Both the position numbers and the translations under genes were made by a program. Positions 26,478-35,690 of a stretch of DNA of 64,000 nucleotides are shown piece by piece; position 1 is the stretch's first letter; each line of letters begins with the position of its first letter. The notes beneath the pieces were generated by a model. That model was not told where the DNA came from and did no database searches. It saw only the letters and a list, made by a program, of their open reading frames with translations. Source of the DNA: Clostridia bacterium (lineage in GTDB: Bacteria > Bacillota > Clostridia > Oscillospirales > SIG627); assembly GCA_017517325.1 (NCBI GenBank), contig JAFWZW010000024.1, forward strand, positions 54,370-118,369, in the 5' to 3' direction.

Positions 26478-26503
26478 ATATTCTTTTTCGGAATAAAAGT
26501 CAA
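26475..26503 (-). promoter_or_regulatory. promoter of the deacetylase-glyA-rdgB operon
   Basis: Minus strand: TTGACT (26503-26498), 17-bp spacer, TATAAT (26480-26475). Near-consensus. Confidence 0.85.
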
Positions 26504-26537
26504 TTCAATTAACAAGAGTTAATGCAATATTTACACT

Positions 26538-27338
26538 TTAAATGCAGACTTCCGTAAAGCCCTCTCTCTGCAATTGCCAGATGGAGGAAAAGCCCATTTT
26601 TTTCAGCATTTCAATGCTTTGATCATAATGGCAATCCAAGTGCTCGGCTCTGTGGGAATCTCCGTTGAGCACCAGTCTTCCGCCCCGCTCCAGAATACGG
26701 CGAAGGAGGAAATCCTCGGGGTAAGGCTGTGTGCGGTAGCCACGGGAAATGGCGCCGGTGTTGACCTCAATAAAGGGGACGGTTTTCAGCACCTCGTCCA
26801 AAGCTTCCAGCGCAACGGAAACGTAAGTCTCATCGGGATCATCGAAAAGACCGAATTTGTTGAGCAGATCAAAATGGCCCTGGATCTGAAAGGGGCTTTT
26901 TTGTGCGTGCTCCGCCACCGCTTCATAATAGCGCTTGGCATACTCCAATTTATCCCCTTTTCCAAATACTTCGATATACTCCATTTGCTTTTTCAGAGAA
27001 TAATCGATGGGGCTGAAGCCATCGGGGGTGGTCAGATAATGAACGGAGCCGATGATGTAATCAAAGAGCTCCCAGGGGATCTGGGAGAGAATATCTTTTT
27101 CAATACCGCAAAATACAGAGATCCGATCCTCAAAGCGTTCAGCAAGACCACGCACCTCGCGGGCGTATTCCCCATAGCGTACCTCGGGCATACACTCCTC
27201 CGAAAAAGTAGGCGTTTCGCTATGATCGGAAAAGCCGATGGAAACGAAGCCCAACTCCACGGCGCGCTCTACCATTTCCAAAGGGGTATTGGCCCCATCG
27301 GAAAAGACAGTATGGGTATGGAGATTGGAATACTTCAT
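26538..27338 (-). CDS. histidinol-phosphatase-like PHP-domain hydrolase (HisJ/HisK type)
   Basis: 266-aa metal-dependent phosphoesterase. The PHP motifs are NLHTHTVFSDG at the N-terminus, GFSDHSE, the GSVH segment and NGDSHRAEH near the C-terminus. The closest type is HisK/HisJ, the monofunctional histidinol-phosphate phosphatase, but no other his genes are nearby, so the substrate is open. Its start overlaps the stop of the upstream amidohydrolase (ATGA). Confidence 0.82.
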   Translation of the reverse strand: MKYSNLHTHTVFSDGANTPLEMVERAVELGFVSIGFSDHSETPTFSEECMPEVRYGEYAREVRGLAERFEDRISVFCGIEKDILSQIPWELFDYIIGSVHYLTTPDGFSPIDYSLKKQMEYIEVFGKGDKLEYAKRYYEAVAEHAQKSPFQIQGHFDLLNKFGLFDDPDETYVSVALEALDEVLKTVPFIEVNTGAISRGYRTQPYPEDFLLRRILERGGRLVLNGDSHRAEHLDCHYDQSIEMLKKMGFSSIWQLQREGFTEVCI

Positions 27339-28153
27339 AGGGCTCTTTCTCCTTTTCCTAAGAGTTTGATGACATTTTCACCCAAGATCTTGCGGTTTGC
27401 CTCCTCCCCTAAATTCAGAGAAAGGAAGGTATCCAGCTCTGCTGCGGGGTCCCACATAGGGTAATCAGAGCCGAACAGAACACGGTCAAAGCCCCAGCGA
27501 AGGATCAATTTCCTTGCCTTCTCTTTGTCAAAAAAAGGAAAGGTGGAGGAGCAGTCAACCAACAGATTGGGAAAGCCGATCAATTGATCGCAGGCTTCCT
27601 CCCATATGGACCATCCCCCCAAATGGGCCCCGATCACCGTAAGATCGGGAAATTCCTTTAAAACGGGGATCAGACGGTTGGGATTGGAATAATCGTAGCG
27701 GTGATCGCCCGTGTGGATCAAAACCGGTAGCTTTTCCCTTTGGCAAATTTCAAACAGGCGCATACTCTTGGGATCGTCGAGACGAAAGGTCTGAATATCC
27801 GGATGCAGCTTTACCCCACGAAGCCCAAGCTCCACCAAATGGCAAACGTCTCCCTCGGGGTCATCACTTTCAGGGTGCAGGGCGCCGAAGCCGAAAAAGA
27901 TCTTGGGATTTGCGGCAACCTCGTCAGCAATAAAGGAATTGATGCTTTTTACCTGATGGGGGGTGGTGGCAACGGAATGAACCAAGAAGCCGTCGATCCT
28001 GCCATCGGCCATTTTTTCAAGAAGGCCACCGATGGTACCGTTGCAGGCGGCAGTGGTGCCGTAAAAGGCATCCGTACCTGCGCAGGCACGGGCTGCGATT
28101 TTTTCGGGATAAATATGACAATGGGCATCGATAACGCGATAAGGGCCGATCAT
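27335..28153 (-). CDS. metal-dependent amidohydrolase (TIM-barrel, ACMSD-like)
   Basis: 272 aa. The amidohydrolase metal motif DAHCHIYPEK opens the protein; GVKLHPDIQ, the IHTGDH and IGAHLGG histidines and the C-terminal FGSDYPMWDP aspartate complete the site. This is the amidohydrolase_2 group (decarboxylases, lactonases); the substrate is unknown. AGGAGA site about 9 nt from the ATG. Coupled with the PHP phosphatase. Confidence 0.82.
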   Translation of the reverse strand: MIGPYRVIDAHCHIYPEKIAARACAGTDAFYGTTAACNGTIGGLLEKMADGRIDGFLVHSVATTPHQVKSINSFIADEVAANPKIFFGFGALHPESDDPEGDVCHLVELGLRGVKLHPDIQTFRLDDPKSMRLFEICQREKLPVLIHTGDHRYDYSNPNRLIPVLKEFPDLTVIGAHLGGWSIWEEACDQLIGFPNLLVDCSSTFPFFDKEKARKLILRWGFDRVLFGSDYPMWDPAAELDTFLSLNLGEEANRKILGENVIKLLGKGERAL

Positions 28154-28327
28154 TTTTCAGTTTCTCCTATTATAAAACACTAAAAAGTATTTTACCGCAA
28201 ATATCGATTGATTTCAATAGAAATCCGTCGGAAAGAGAATTATTTTCCAATAAAATTTCTGTTTTTCCGCACAAACGAAAAAAACTGTGATACAATGGAA
28301 AAAACATTTCTTGAGAAGGAGTTTATT

Positions 28328-29203
28328 ATGATCTACGAGAAAGTTTCTCTTCCCTTCGGAGGCAAGGAAAACGCTAATTTGACCCTTTATTGCCCCGACG
28401 TATACAAAACCAGCGTTGTCAGAAAGCTTCCTACCATTCTGGTGATCCCCGGTGGCGGCTATGCAAATTGCTCCGTAAGAGAAGGAGAGCCCATTGCTCT
28501 GCACTTTCTTTCCCGCGGATTTGCGGCCGCCGTTCTCAGATACAGCGTTAAAGAAGACGCGCGCTTCCCTCAGCCCCTTTGTGAAGCCGCTCTTGCTATG
28601 GCCTATTTGAGAGAGAACGCGGAAGAATACCACATTGATCCCAACCGTATTTTCACCTGCGGCTTTTCCGCAGGCGGACACCTTGCCCTTTCCTTGGGCG
28701 TATTCTGGCACCAGCCCTGGCTTTCCGAGGCAGTCGGTAAGGATAACGAATTACTTCGCCCCAACGGGCAGATTCTTTCTTATCCCGTAGTCACCTCCGA
28801 TCCCACATTCCGTCACAAAGGAACCATTCTTCGCGCCATGGCAGAACGCGATGACGAAGAAACACTTCAGCTTGTCTCCCTGGAAAAGCAGGTTTCTGAA
28901 CATACGCCACCCACGTTCCTTTGGACCACCGTAATGGATACCATTGTGCCGTACAAAAACTCCCTGGTTCTGGCAATGGCACTGGAGGAACATCAGATCC
29001 CCAATGAATTTCACCTTTACGGCTGGGCCGGCCACGGTCTTGCCCTTGGAAGCCGTATCACCCAAAAGGATTCGAACCAAAACAAACCCATAGAAAGAAA
29101 TCAGAATAACCCCCACATCGCAACCTGGCTGTCCCTTTGCAGTGAATGGCTGGAAGTAACCTTTGGGGTAGAAAAAGCACCGATTCCGGAGGATGACCAA
29201 TGA
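28328..29203 (+). CDS. alpha/beta hydrolase (esterase, BD-FAE/Aes-like)
   Basis: 291-aa cytosolic esterase. Oxyanion segment IPGGGYANCS; nucleophile elbow GFSAGGH (Ser near residue 121); catalytic Asp in VMDTIVPY and His in GWAGHGLAL. The fold matches acetyl-xylan or sugar esterases. The ATG at 28328 has AAGGAG. Its stop overlaps the next start by 4 bp, so it is coupled to the GDPD-like gene, perhaps as part of glycan or lipid-head-group use. Confidence 0.8.
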   Translation: MIYEKVSLPFGGKENANLTLYCPDVYKTSVVRKLPTILVIPGGGYANCSVREGEPIALHFLSRGFAAAVLRYSVKEDARFPQPLCEAALAMAYLRENAEEYHIDPNRIFTCGFSAGGHLALSLGVFWHQPWLSEAVGKDNELLRPNGQILSYPVVTSDPTFRHKGTILRAMAERDDEETLQLVSLEKQVSEHTPPTFLWTTVMDTIVPYKNSLVLAMALEEHQIPNEFHLYGWAGHGLALGSRITQKDSNQNKPIERNQNNPHIATWLSLCSEWLEVTFGVEKAPIPEDDQ

Positions 29204-30843
29204 ACGTTGAATACCGCGGTTCCAAGGAAGTGATCCTTTCCTCTTCCCCCATCTTCAATGCTCTGTTGCGGGATGAAGCTCCTTTAGGCTTCGTAGCTAA
29301 AGAGGACGGTGCATTCCACCCCATAGAAGATGTGGTGGTTTCCGAAGGGGCCTTGGAGGGTGGCAAAACTTTGGGCTTTGGTAGTTGGCGCTACGCCTAT
29401 TCAGGGTGCCGTGCTGTCATTGAAGGTGCCGGTGCGGTAGAAGTTACCAAGGCAATTTACGCCTTTCTGCAAAAAATGGCTCGATCCAAGGAAGAGCCGA
29501 TTCCTTCCGCTTTTCGCTTTGAACACCAATATACCTCCATTAAACAGCCGTTTTCATTAGACGGCAAGACTATTTCCCGCTATCAAATTTTCTATAGCGG
29601 TCCCGAAAGCAGCCATAAGAACTGGGAAGATTTCTACCGTTTCCCCCCCGCCCGTCAGGCGGCGGAGGATCTGGCCGATTTTATCGGAACGGAATGCGCT
29701 TCTCTTCTCCGCCCCCTTCCCTATCTTGAGGGAGAAGCAGAGGAAAACGCCATTGTTATTGCCCCTTTTCAGAGCAACACCGATACCCGTTACGGAGATT
29801 GGAAGATCGAAACCAAAGGAACCGTTCTTTTGCTTTTAGCAAATGACGTTTGCGGCTGGGAAGCCGCCGTCTCCCGCCTTTGTGAGCTTTTGAAAGCCAA
29901 AAAGAAACTTCCCCTTCCCCTTTTCGAACAGGGCGCTCTGCAAAGACGGGAAGAGTACGAAAAGGATCCCGAAGCCTTCCGCCCCTGCTACCAAGGAAGA
30001 ATTACGAAAAAGCTTCTTCCCTATGAGGAAAAAGCTGCAAAGCTTGCCCAGCCTACGGGCGCACCCTTTATCATCGCACACCGCGGTGAGCACACCTATT
30101 ACCCCGAAAACTCTTTGGAGGCAAGCCTGAGCGCTTGGCGTTGCGGTGCCGATTCCTCTGAGGTAGATCTCGCCAGAACCCGCGACGGCATTTTCGTTCT
30201 GATGCACGACGCCTCTCTTTTGCGCACCACGGATGCCGAAGAAAAAATGGGTAAAAACGGCCTTCCCGATTCCGACCTGCTTTCCGACTGGACCCTTGCA
30301 GAGCTGCGTCAGCTTCGCCTGAAGGATACCCACGGCACCGTTACCGATTTTCTCATTCCCACGCTGGAGGAGCTGTTCCGTTGCTGTGACGGCCGCGTCT
30401 TTTTGCATTTGGATAAGAAGTTTGATTACGAAACGGAGCTTTTCCCGTTGCTTCGAGCTTGGAAAACCTACCGCTGCCTTTACCTCTGCAATTACGTTGA
30501 CTTGGAAGGTATCATTCGCTTGAAAAACACCTTCCGTGATGAAGGCGTGATCCTTCCTTCCATTCTGCGGATTCGTGAGCAAAACATCAAAAAAATGGCT
30601 CAAAGTATGGATCAAGCCTTAGCCAACACCCATCTGATCTCTCCTGCTGTGGTTTACATCAACGACTTCATTAAAAATCTGGAATTTCACAGGAACGTGA
30701 TCCGCCAATACACCGGAAAGCTCCGTATGGCTTCCTGGATGATGTGGGATACTGATTCCCCCTTCTATTGGCAGGATGCAACAAAGTTGGGCTTCAACAT
30801 TTTTATGACCAACTTCCCTATTCGCATCCAAAACACCCTATAA
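29200..30843 (+). CDS. glycerophosphodiester phosphodiesterase with a novel N-terminal domain
   Basis: 547 aa. The C-terminal half (from about residue 285) is a GDPD TIM barrel: IIAHRGEHTYYPENSLEA with the catalytic His and Glu, SEVDLARTRDG and LMHDASLLRTT. GDPD enzymes release glycerol-3-phosphate from deacylated phospholipids. The first 280 residues are unrecognised, alpha/beta in character, and may be a carbohydrate-enzyme-type N-terminal domain; this is inference. No signal peptide. Confidence 0.78.
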   Translation: MNVEYRGSKEVILSSSPIFNALLRDEAPLGFVAKEDGAFHPIEDVVVSEGALEGGKTLGFGSWRYAYSGCRAVIEGAGAVEVTKAIYAFLQKMARSKEEPIPSAFRFEHQYTSIKQPFSLDGKTISRYQIFYSGPESSHKNWEDFYRFPPARQAAEDLADFIGTECASLLRPLPYLEGEAEENAIVIAPFQSNTDTRYGDWKIETKGTVLLLLANDVCGWEAAVSRLCELLKAKKKLPLPLFEQGALQRREEYEKDPEAFRPCYQGRITKKLLPYEEKAAKLAQPTGAPFIIAHRGEHTYYPENSLEASLSAWRCGADSSEVDLARTRDGIFVLMHDASLLRTTDAEEKMGKNGLPDSDLLSDWTLAELRQLRLKDTHGTVTDFLIPTLEELFRCCDGRVFLHLDKKFDYETELFPLLRAWKTYRCLYLCNYVDLEGIIRLKNTFRDEGVILPSILRIREQNIKKMAQSMDQALANTHLISPAVVYINDFIKNLEFHRNVIRQYTGKLRMASWMMWDTDSPFYWQDATKLGFNIFMTNFPIRIQNTL

Positions 30844-30849
30844 GAGATA

Positions 30850-30890
30850 CAAAAAATACCCGCGGTTTCAAAAAACCACGGGTATTTTTC
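30850..30890. terminator. bidirectional terminator
   Basis: AAAATACCCG/CGGGTATTTT stem with one internal mismatch, flanked by A and T tracts, between the convergent GDPD and lysA genes. Confidence 0.75.
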
Positions 30891-30912
30891 TTTTTAAACC
30901 AAAAATCCGTTT

Positions 30913-32211
30913 TTACAGATCGCAAGCCGTCAGGTCTTCAAAGGTCTCGCGGCGCACAGCTACGTAATCCTTGCCCGCGGCAAGCATAATCACCGGAAGC
31001 TTTAACACCCGATTATAGTGCGAAGCCATAGAATAGTTATAAGCACCGGTAGTCAGCACCGCCAGAAGATCGCCACGGGTAACGGATGCGGGCAGCTGAA
31101 CGTTTTCCTGAAGAATGTCACCGCTTTCACAGCACCTTCCCACCACGGAGCAGGGAAAATCACAATCTTCCTTCATCTTCTCGGGCAACACCACAGTGTA
31201 TTGGGAGCCGTACAGGGCAAAGCGAGGATTATCACTCATACCGCCGTTGACGGAAACGTAGTTCTTATACCCGGGAATGCGCTTTACCGTTCCCACGGTA
31301 TAAAGGGTCAAGCCCGCATCGGCAACAATGCTTCTGCCCGGCTCCATATGGATCTGAGGCAGGGGCAGGTCATAAAGGCGGCACATCTCTTTCAGCTCAC
31401 GGCCAACCTCCAAAATACTCTCTTCAATGGAATAGACGGGATCCGTTTCCACGTAGCGTACGCCGTAGCCGCCGCCAAGGTCCAATTCAAAGGGCAAATA
31501 CCCTGTTTCCTTCCGAACTTCGGCGATAAATTCCACCATAACGCGGGCAGAGCGGATGAATACGTCGGAATCAAATACCTGACTGCCAACGTGGCAATGG
31601 AAGCCTGCAAGAGTAACGTTTTGAAGGGCAAGGGTCTTTTTGGTGATCTCCATCGCCTGACCCGTTTCAATGGCAGAGCCAAACTTGGAATCCACCTTGC
31701 CGGTGGCAACTTCTTCATAAGTATGAGGATCAATACCGGGGGTAATGCGCAGAAGCACCTTTTGATTCAGTCCCATTTCCCAGGCAATGCGGGAAACGGC
31801 GTACACCTCTTCTTCATTGTCTACCACAAAGTAGCCAACGCCGCACTCCATTGCAAAGCGGATATCCTCATCGCTTTTATTATTGCTGTGATAATAGGCC
31901 AAAGAAAGATCGAAGCCCGCTTCCTTTGCGGTATAGATCTCACCGGGTGAGACCACGTCGATCCCCATTTTCTCTTCCTTCATAATGCGATAGATCTGCT
32001 TGAAGGAGCAGGCCTTGCTGGCATAAAGAGGCAATGCGTTTTCGCCGAACGCCTCTTTCATTGCTTTTTGATAGGTCCTGCACATCAGGCGGATCCGATC
32101 CTCGTCCATTACGTAAAGAGCCGTTCCGTATTGATCGGCAAGATCGCGAAGATCCCTTCCCGCAAACAGAAGGCGCCCATCGGGGGTAACGGACAGATTG
32201 TTACAAATCAT
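30913..32211 (-). CDS. lysA: diaminopimelate decarboxylase
   Basis: 432-aa PLP enzyme of the last lysine step, meso-DAP to lysine plus CO2. The PLP lysine is in LYASKACSF (near residue 66), with HCHVGSQ, the phosphate-binding LDLGGGYG, EPGRSIVADAG and the C-terminal CCESGDIL motif. The ribosome site GGAGG lies in the last codons of lysC. Third gene of the riboswitch-controlled lysine operon. Confidence 0.96.
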   Translation of the reverse strand: MICNNLSVTPDGRLLFAGRDLRDLADQYGTALYVMDEDRIRLMCRTYQKAMKEAFGENALPLYASKACSFKQIYRIMKEEKMGIDVVSPGEIYTAKEAGFDLSLAYYHSNNKSDEDIRFAMECGVGYFVVDNEEEVYAVSRIAWEMGLNQKVLLRITPGIDPHTYEEVATGKVDSKFGSAIETGQAMEITKKTLALQNVTLAGFHCHVGSQVFDSDVFIRSARVMVEFIAEVRKETGYLPFELDLGGGYGVRYVETDPVYSIEESILEVGRELKEMCRLYDLPLPQIHMEPGRSIVADAGLTLYTVGTVKRIPGYKNYVSVNGGMSDNPRFALYGSQYTVVLPEKMKEDCDFPCSVVGRCCESGDILQENVQLPASVTRGDLLAVLTTGAYNYSMASHYNRVLKLPVIMLAAGKDYVAVRRETFEDLTACDL

Positions 32212-32219
32212 GGGTATTT

Positions 32220-33533
32220 TTATGCCTCCGGTACAAATTCATTGTAGATGGCCTGCAAGGCTTTTTCGTAATCCTTTTCTTCCAGCGCTACGATAATGTT
32301 CAGTTCGCTGGAGCCCTGATCGATCATACGGATGTTGATCTTCTCTTTGGCAAGAGCACCGAAGAGGCGAGCGGCAGTACCGGGAGAATTGATCATGCCT
32401 CTGCCTACCACGGCGATGAGGCAAAGATCCTCAACCAGATGAATACGGTCTGCCTGAACGGCCTTTTGCAGGTCGTGAATGATCTCATTTTCGTGGCCTA
32501 CCAAGGCGCCGCGTTCTACTACTACGGTCAGAGTATCGATGCCGCTGGGCAGGTGCTCAAAGCTGATCTTGCGATCCTCCAGTACCCGAAGAACGCGTCT
32601 GCCGAAGCCCAACTCGCTATTCATCATACCCTTTTCGATATAGATGGCACCGAAGCCTTTTTTGCCTGCAATACCCGTTACGATCCCCGCACTCTTCTCA
32701 GCCTGCTCCACGATCATGGTACCGGCATCCTCAGGTGCGTTGGTATTGCGGATGTTAATGGGAATCCCCTCTCTGCGCACGGGGAAAATGGCATCCTCGT
32801 GAAGCACGCTGGCGCCCATATAGGAAAGCTCGCGCAGTTCACGATAGGTTACGAACTCAATGGCACGGGGGTTCTTGACGATGCGGGGGTCTGCCATCAG
32901 AAGACCGGAAACGTCAGTCCAGTTCTCATAAAGGTCAGCCTTCACGGCACGTGCCGCAAGGGAGCCGGTAATATCGGAACCGCCGCGGGAGAAAATGCGG
33001 ATGTCACCGTGCTCGGTAGCACCGTAAAAGCCCGGAAGCACCGCACGGGGATTCTTCTTCAAAAGGGCACCCAATTTTTCATTGGTCACCTCTTCCAAAA
33101 GGGCACCGTTTTCATCAAAGATGATGCCTTCTGCCGTTTCAATAAAGGGGAAATCCAGATAAGCCGCCAGAATACGGGCATTGAAATGCTCCCCGCGGGA
33201 GGCAATGTACGCTTCGCTGGCACCCTTTACAATGCGACGGTAAAAAGCAGTAAATTCATCCTCCAAAGAGAGGGAGAGCCCAAGATCTGCGATGATCTCT
33301 TCAAAGCGAGCCTTGATTTGATTGAAGGGAACGTCAAAATTCTCCCCTTCCTTGGCAAGACGATGGCAGGTCAGGAGCAGATCCGTAACCTTAATATCCT
33401 CGGAAAAGCGCTTACCGGGAGCAGATGCTACCACGTAGCGGCGGCTCTTATCGGCGCGCACGATGGCAGCGACCTTCTGAAACTGCTGGGCACTTGCAAG
33501 AGACGTGCCACCAAACTTAATTACTTTTAACAT
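32220..33533 (-). CDS. lysC: aspartate kinase
   Basis: 437 aa, catalyses ATP-dependent phosphorylation of aspartate. N-terminal KFGGTSLA, FSRGGSDITG and the two C-terminal ACT-type regulatory domains (about residues 300-437) are present. It is the branch-point enzyme of the lysine pathway, and feedback inhibition through the ACT domains is expected. It starts 13 nt after the dapA stop; GAGGT upstream. Its placement under the lysine riboswitch supports the lysine-specific isozyme. Confidence 0.95.
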   Translation of the reverse strand: MLKVIKFGGTSLASAQQFQKVAAIVRADKSRRYVVASAPGKRFSEDIKVTDLLLTCHRLAKEGENFDVPFNQIKARFEEIIADLGLSLSLEDEFTAFYRRIVKGASEAYIASRGEHFNARILAAYLDFPFIETAEGIIFDENGALLEEVTNEKLGALLKKNPRAVLPGFYGATEHGDIRIFSRGGSDITGSLAARAVKADLYENWTDVSGLLMADPRIVKNPRAIEFVTYRELRELSYMGASVLHEDAIFPVRREGIPINIRNTNAPEDAGTMIVEQAEKSAGIVTGIAGKKGFGAIYIEKGMMNSELGFGRRVLRVLEDRKISFEHLPSGIDTLTVVVERGALVGHENEIIHDLQKAVQADRIHLVEDLCLIAVVGRGMINSPGTAARLFGALAKEKINIRMIDQGSSELNIIVALEEKDYEKALQAIYNEFVPEA

Positions 33534-33546
33534 TCCAATTTATACC

Positions 33547-34434
33547 TCATACCAAAAGATTGTGTTTTTTCATTTCTGCCAAAAGCTTTGCTTCATTTTC
33601 TTTCTCCATGGGAGTCAGAGGCAGGCGGAGATAATTTTCTCCGTAACCCATAGCAGACATAGCCGCCTTGGCGGGAATGGGATTCACCTCGCAGAACAGC
33701 AGGTGAACCAGATTCAGATAACGAAGCTGAAGCTCCTTTGCACCCTCGTTATCCCCTGCAAAGAACTTCTGACAGATGGCGTCAGTCTCACCGGGGAGAA
33801 GGTTGGAAAGAACGGAAATAACGCCTGCGCCACCCAGAGAGAGAACGGGCAGGATCTGATCGTCGTTGCCGGAATAAATATCGATCTTATCACCGCAGAG
33901 AGCGGCAAGAGTCGCGATCTGGGAAAGATCACCGCTGGCTTCCTTGATACCCACGATACGGGGATGCTCTGCCAGCTTTGCCATGGTTTCGGGCTTTAAG
34001 TTGCACCCGGTGCGGGAAGGTACGTTGTAAAGAATAATGGGCTTGGTGACCGCATCCGCAATGGCGGTAAAATGCGCGATCAGCCCGTTTTGGGTTGCTT
34101 TGTTATAATAGGGCGTTACCAGAAGAAGGCCGTCGACCCCGGCTTCGCAAGCAAATTTGGAAAGAGCGATGGCGTAATCGGTATCGTTGGAGCCGGTACC
34201 TGCAATTACGGGAACTCTGCCTGCGCTTTGCTTTACGGCAAAAGCGATGGCTGCCTTGTGCTCCTCATCGGTGAGGGTGGAGCTTTCACCCGTGGTGCCG
34301 GTGATCACCAATGCGCTGATGCCGCCGGCGATCTGAAACTCGATCAGCTTTGCAAGAGATTCAAAATCAATTCCCTTTTCGGTCAGAGGGGTTACCAGAG
34401 CGGTGGCTGCGCCACGAAAAATGGTGTTTTTCAT
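33547..34434 (-). CDS. dapA: 4-hydroxy-tetrahydrodipicolinate synthase
   Basis: 295-aa TIM-barrel aldolase condensing pyruvate and aspartate semialdehyde. ATALVTPL, the GTTGESSTL loop, YNVPSRTGCN (proton-relay Tyr) and the Schiff-base lysine in GIKEASGDL are visible. The ATG at 34434 has AAAGGA; the longer frame runs into the riboswitch terminator and is rejected. First gene of dapA-lysC-lysA. Confidence 0.97.
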   Translation of the reverse strand: MKNTIFRGAATALVTPLTEKGIDFESLAKLIEFQIAGGISALVITGTTGESSTLTDEEHKAAIAFAVKQSAGRVPVIAGTGSNDTDYAIALSKFACEAGVDGLLLVTPYYNKATQNGLIAHFTAIADAVTKPIILYNVPSRTGCNLKPETMAKLAEHPRIVGIKEASGDLSQIATLAALCGDKIDIYSGNDDQILPVLSLGGAGVISVLSNLLPGETDAICQKFFAGDNEGAKELQLRYLNLVHLLFCEVNPIPAKAAMSAMGYGENYLRLPLTPMEKENEAKLLAEMKKHNLLV

Positions 34435-34450
34435 AATATTTCCTTTCTCG

Positions 34451-34482
34451 AAAAAAATCGGCAGCTGCAAAGCAACTACCGA
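34451..34482 (-). terminator. expression-platform terminator of the lysine riboswitch
   Basis: On the minus strand an 11-bp stem (TCGGTAGTTGC / GCAGCTGCCGA) followed by TTTTTTT, immediately before the dapA ribosome site. Confidence 0.85.
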
Positions 34483-34510
34483 CAAATCCCAAATCTACAC
34501 CTTGGAAAGT

Positions 34511-34675
34511 CGAATAGCACTCCGCATTTCTGCGACAGCAAAGGGGATCTTATCCCGGTTGCCAGCAAGGCTTCTCTACCGAAAAAAGCCCCCTTCGGCA
34601 CCCACCCCTTTTCTTTCCGGCCTCGGCAGGCTCTTTTGGAAAGTACTCTTGATGCAGTGCGCCTCTATCGTACGT
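34511..34675 (-). promoter_or_regulatory. lysine riboswitch (L box)
   Basis: The minus-strand leader contains the L-box hallmarks in order: ATAGAGGCGC, CAAGAGTA, AAAGGGG, GCCGAAG, GCTGGCA, GCTGTCGC and GGAGTGCTAT. It sits between a consensus promoter and the intrinsic terminator at 34451-34482, so lysine binding should end transcription before dapA-lysC-lysA. The exact ends were placed by eye. Confidence 0.9.
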
Positions 34676-34677
34676 TG

Positions 34678-34706
34678 AGGATACCATAAAAACCGCGTAT
34701 TGTCAA
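34678..34706 (-). promoter_or_regulatory. promoter of the lysine operon
   Basis: Minus strand: consensus TTGACA (34706-34701), 17-bp spacer, TATCCT (34683-34678), just upstream of the L box. Confidence 0.85.
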
Positions 34707-34867
34707 GGATTTCAGGGAAATTTGCCGCAAAGCTCTCCCCCTTGACAGCAGCGTTTTTTCCTCTACCCTTTTAAGGTATGCTAAGGCAATCCCTTTGGTG
34801 ACGGAAATATTTTCGTTTTTACAAAAAACGGCCTTAAAAATTTCGCAGAAAGGGAAAAATTGTCCCC

Positions 34868-34895
34868 TTTACTTTCGGTTAAAAAGCGGTATAAT
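34868..34895 (+). promoter_or_regulatory. promoter of the ThrE-type exporter genes
   Basis: TTTACT (34868-34873), 16-bp spacer, TATAAT (34890-34895). Confidence 0.55.
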
Positions 34896-34925
34896 GATGA
34901 GTGTATTTCAAGTGGAGGAAACGCT

Positions 34926-35687
34926 ATGGATCAAAACGAAAACAAGGCGCTTTTGCAAGGGCTTTTGGACTTTGGCGAAGCCATGCTCTGTGCCGGTGCC
35001 GAGATCGGCAGAGTTGAGGATTCCCTCTCCCGCCTTTGCGCCGCTTACGGGGCGGAAAAGGCTGACGTATTCGTGATCACCTCCAGCATTGTTTTAACCG
35101 TTCAATTTCAAAACGGAGAAACACTGACGGGAACCAGACGCATCCGAAAAAGCGGCGACCTTGATTTTGAAAAAATTGCAGGGCTCAATGCGCTGGCAAG
35201 GGAAAGTGCATCTTCACCCGTTTCCATCCCCAGGCTGAAGGAAAAGATCCGCAGCATCGACGGAGGTTGCCCCCGCCCCCTTTTGCTTTACGCAGGCAGC
35301 GCCCTTGCTTCGGGCGCCTTCGCGCTGTTTTTCGGCGGCTCTCCGTGGGACGGACTCTTTTCTGCTCTCTTCGGTCTTTTGATCTGTTTTTTTCAAAGAA
35401 GCCTTTCGAAGAAATCCCCTAACAAGGCCTTCTTTCTCTTTATCACCTCTCTGATCTGCGGCTGTGTCATCTGCCTTTTGGGCAAGGCCCTTCCCTTTTT
35501 ACACGTGGATATGATCATTATGGGTGATATTATGCTTTTGGTGCCGGGCATTGCCATTACCACCGCCGCGCGGGATATGGTCATCGGCGATACCATTTCC
35601 GGTGCCACGAGGCTTTTGGAGTGCTTGGTATGGGCAGGAATGCTGGCCGGAGGCTTTATGCTTTCGCTTCTGATTTTGGGGAGGTAA
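34926..35687 (+). CDS. threonine/serine exporter family protein, N-terminal half (ThrE-type)
   Basis: 253 aa. A soluble N-terminal region with the ThrE signature (CAGAEIGRVEDSLSRLCAAYGAEKADVFVITSS shared pattern, residues 20-52) is followed by about five transmembrane helices. ThrE exports threonine and serine. In many Firmicutes the exporter is split into this larger subunit and a smaller one. GGAGGA site; the upstream in-frame extension covers the promoter and is rejected. 3 nt before the partner gene. Confidence 0.85.
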   Translation: MDQNENKALLQGLLDFGEAMLCAGAEIGRVEDSLSRLCAAYGAEKADVFVITSSIVLTVQFQNGETLTGTRRIRKSGDLDFEKIAGLNALARESASSPVSIPRLKEKIRSIDGGCPRPLLLYAGSALASGAFALFFGGSPWDGLFSALFGLLICFFQRSLSKKSPNKAFFLFITSLICGCVICLLGKALPFLHVDMIIMGDIMLLVPGIAITTAARDMVIGDTISGATRLLECLVWAGMLAGGFMLSLLILGR

Positions 35688-35690
35688 ACC

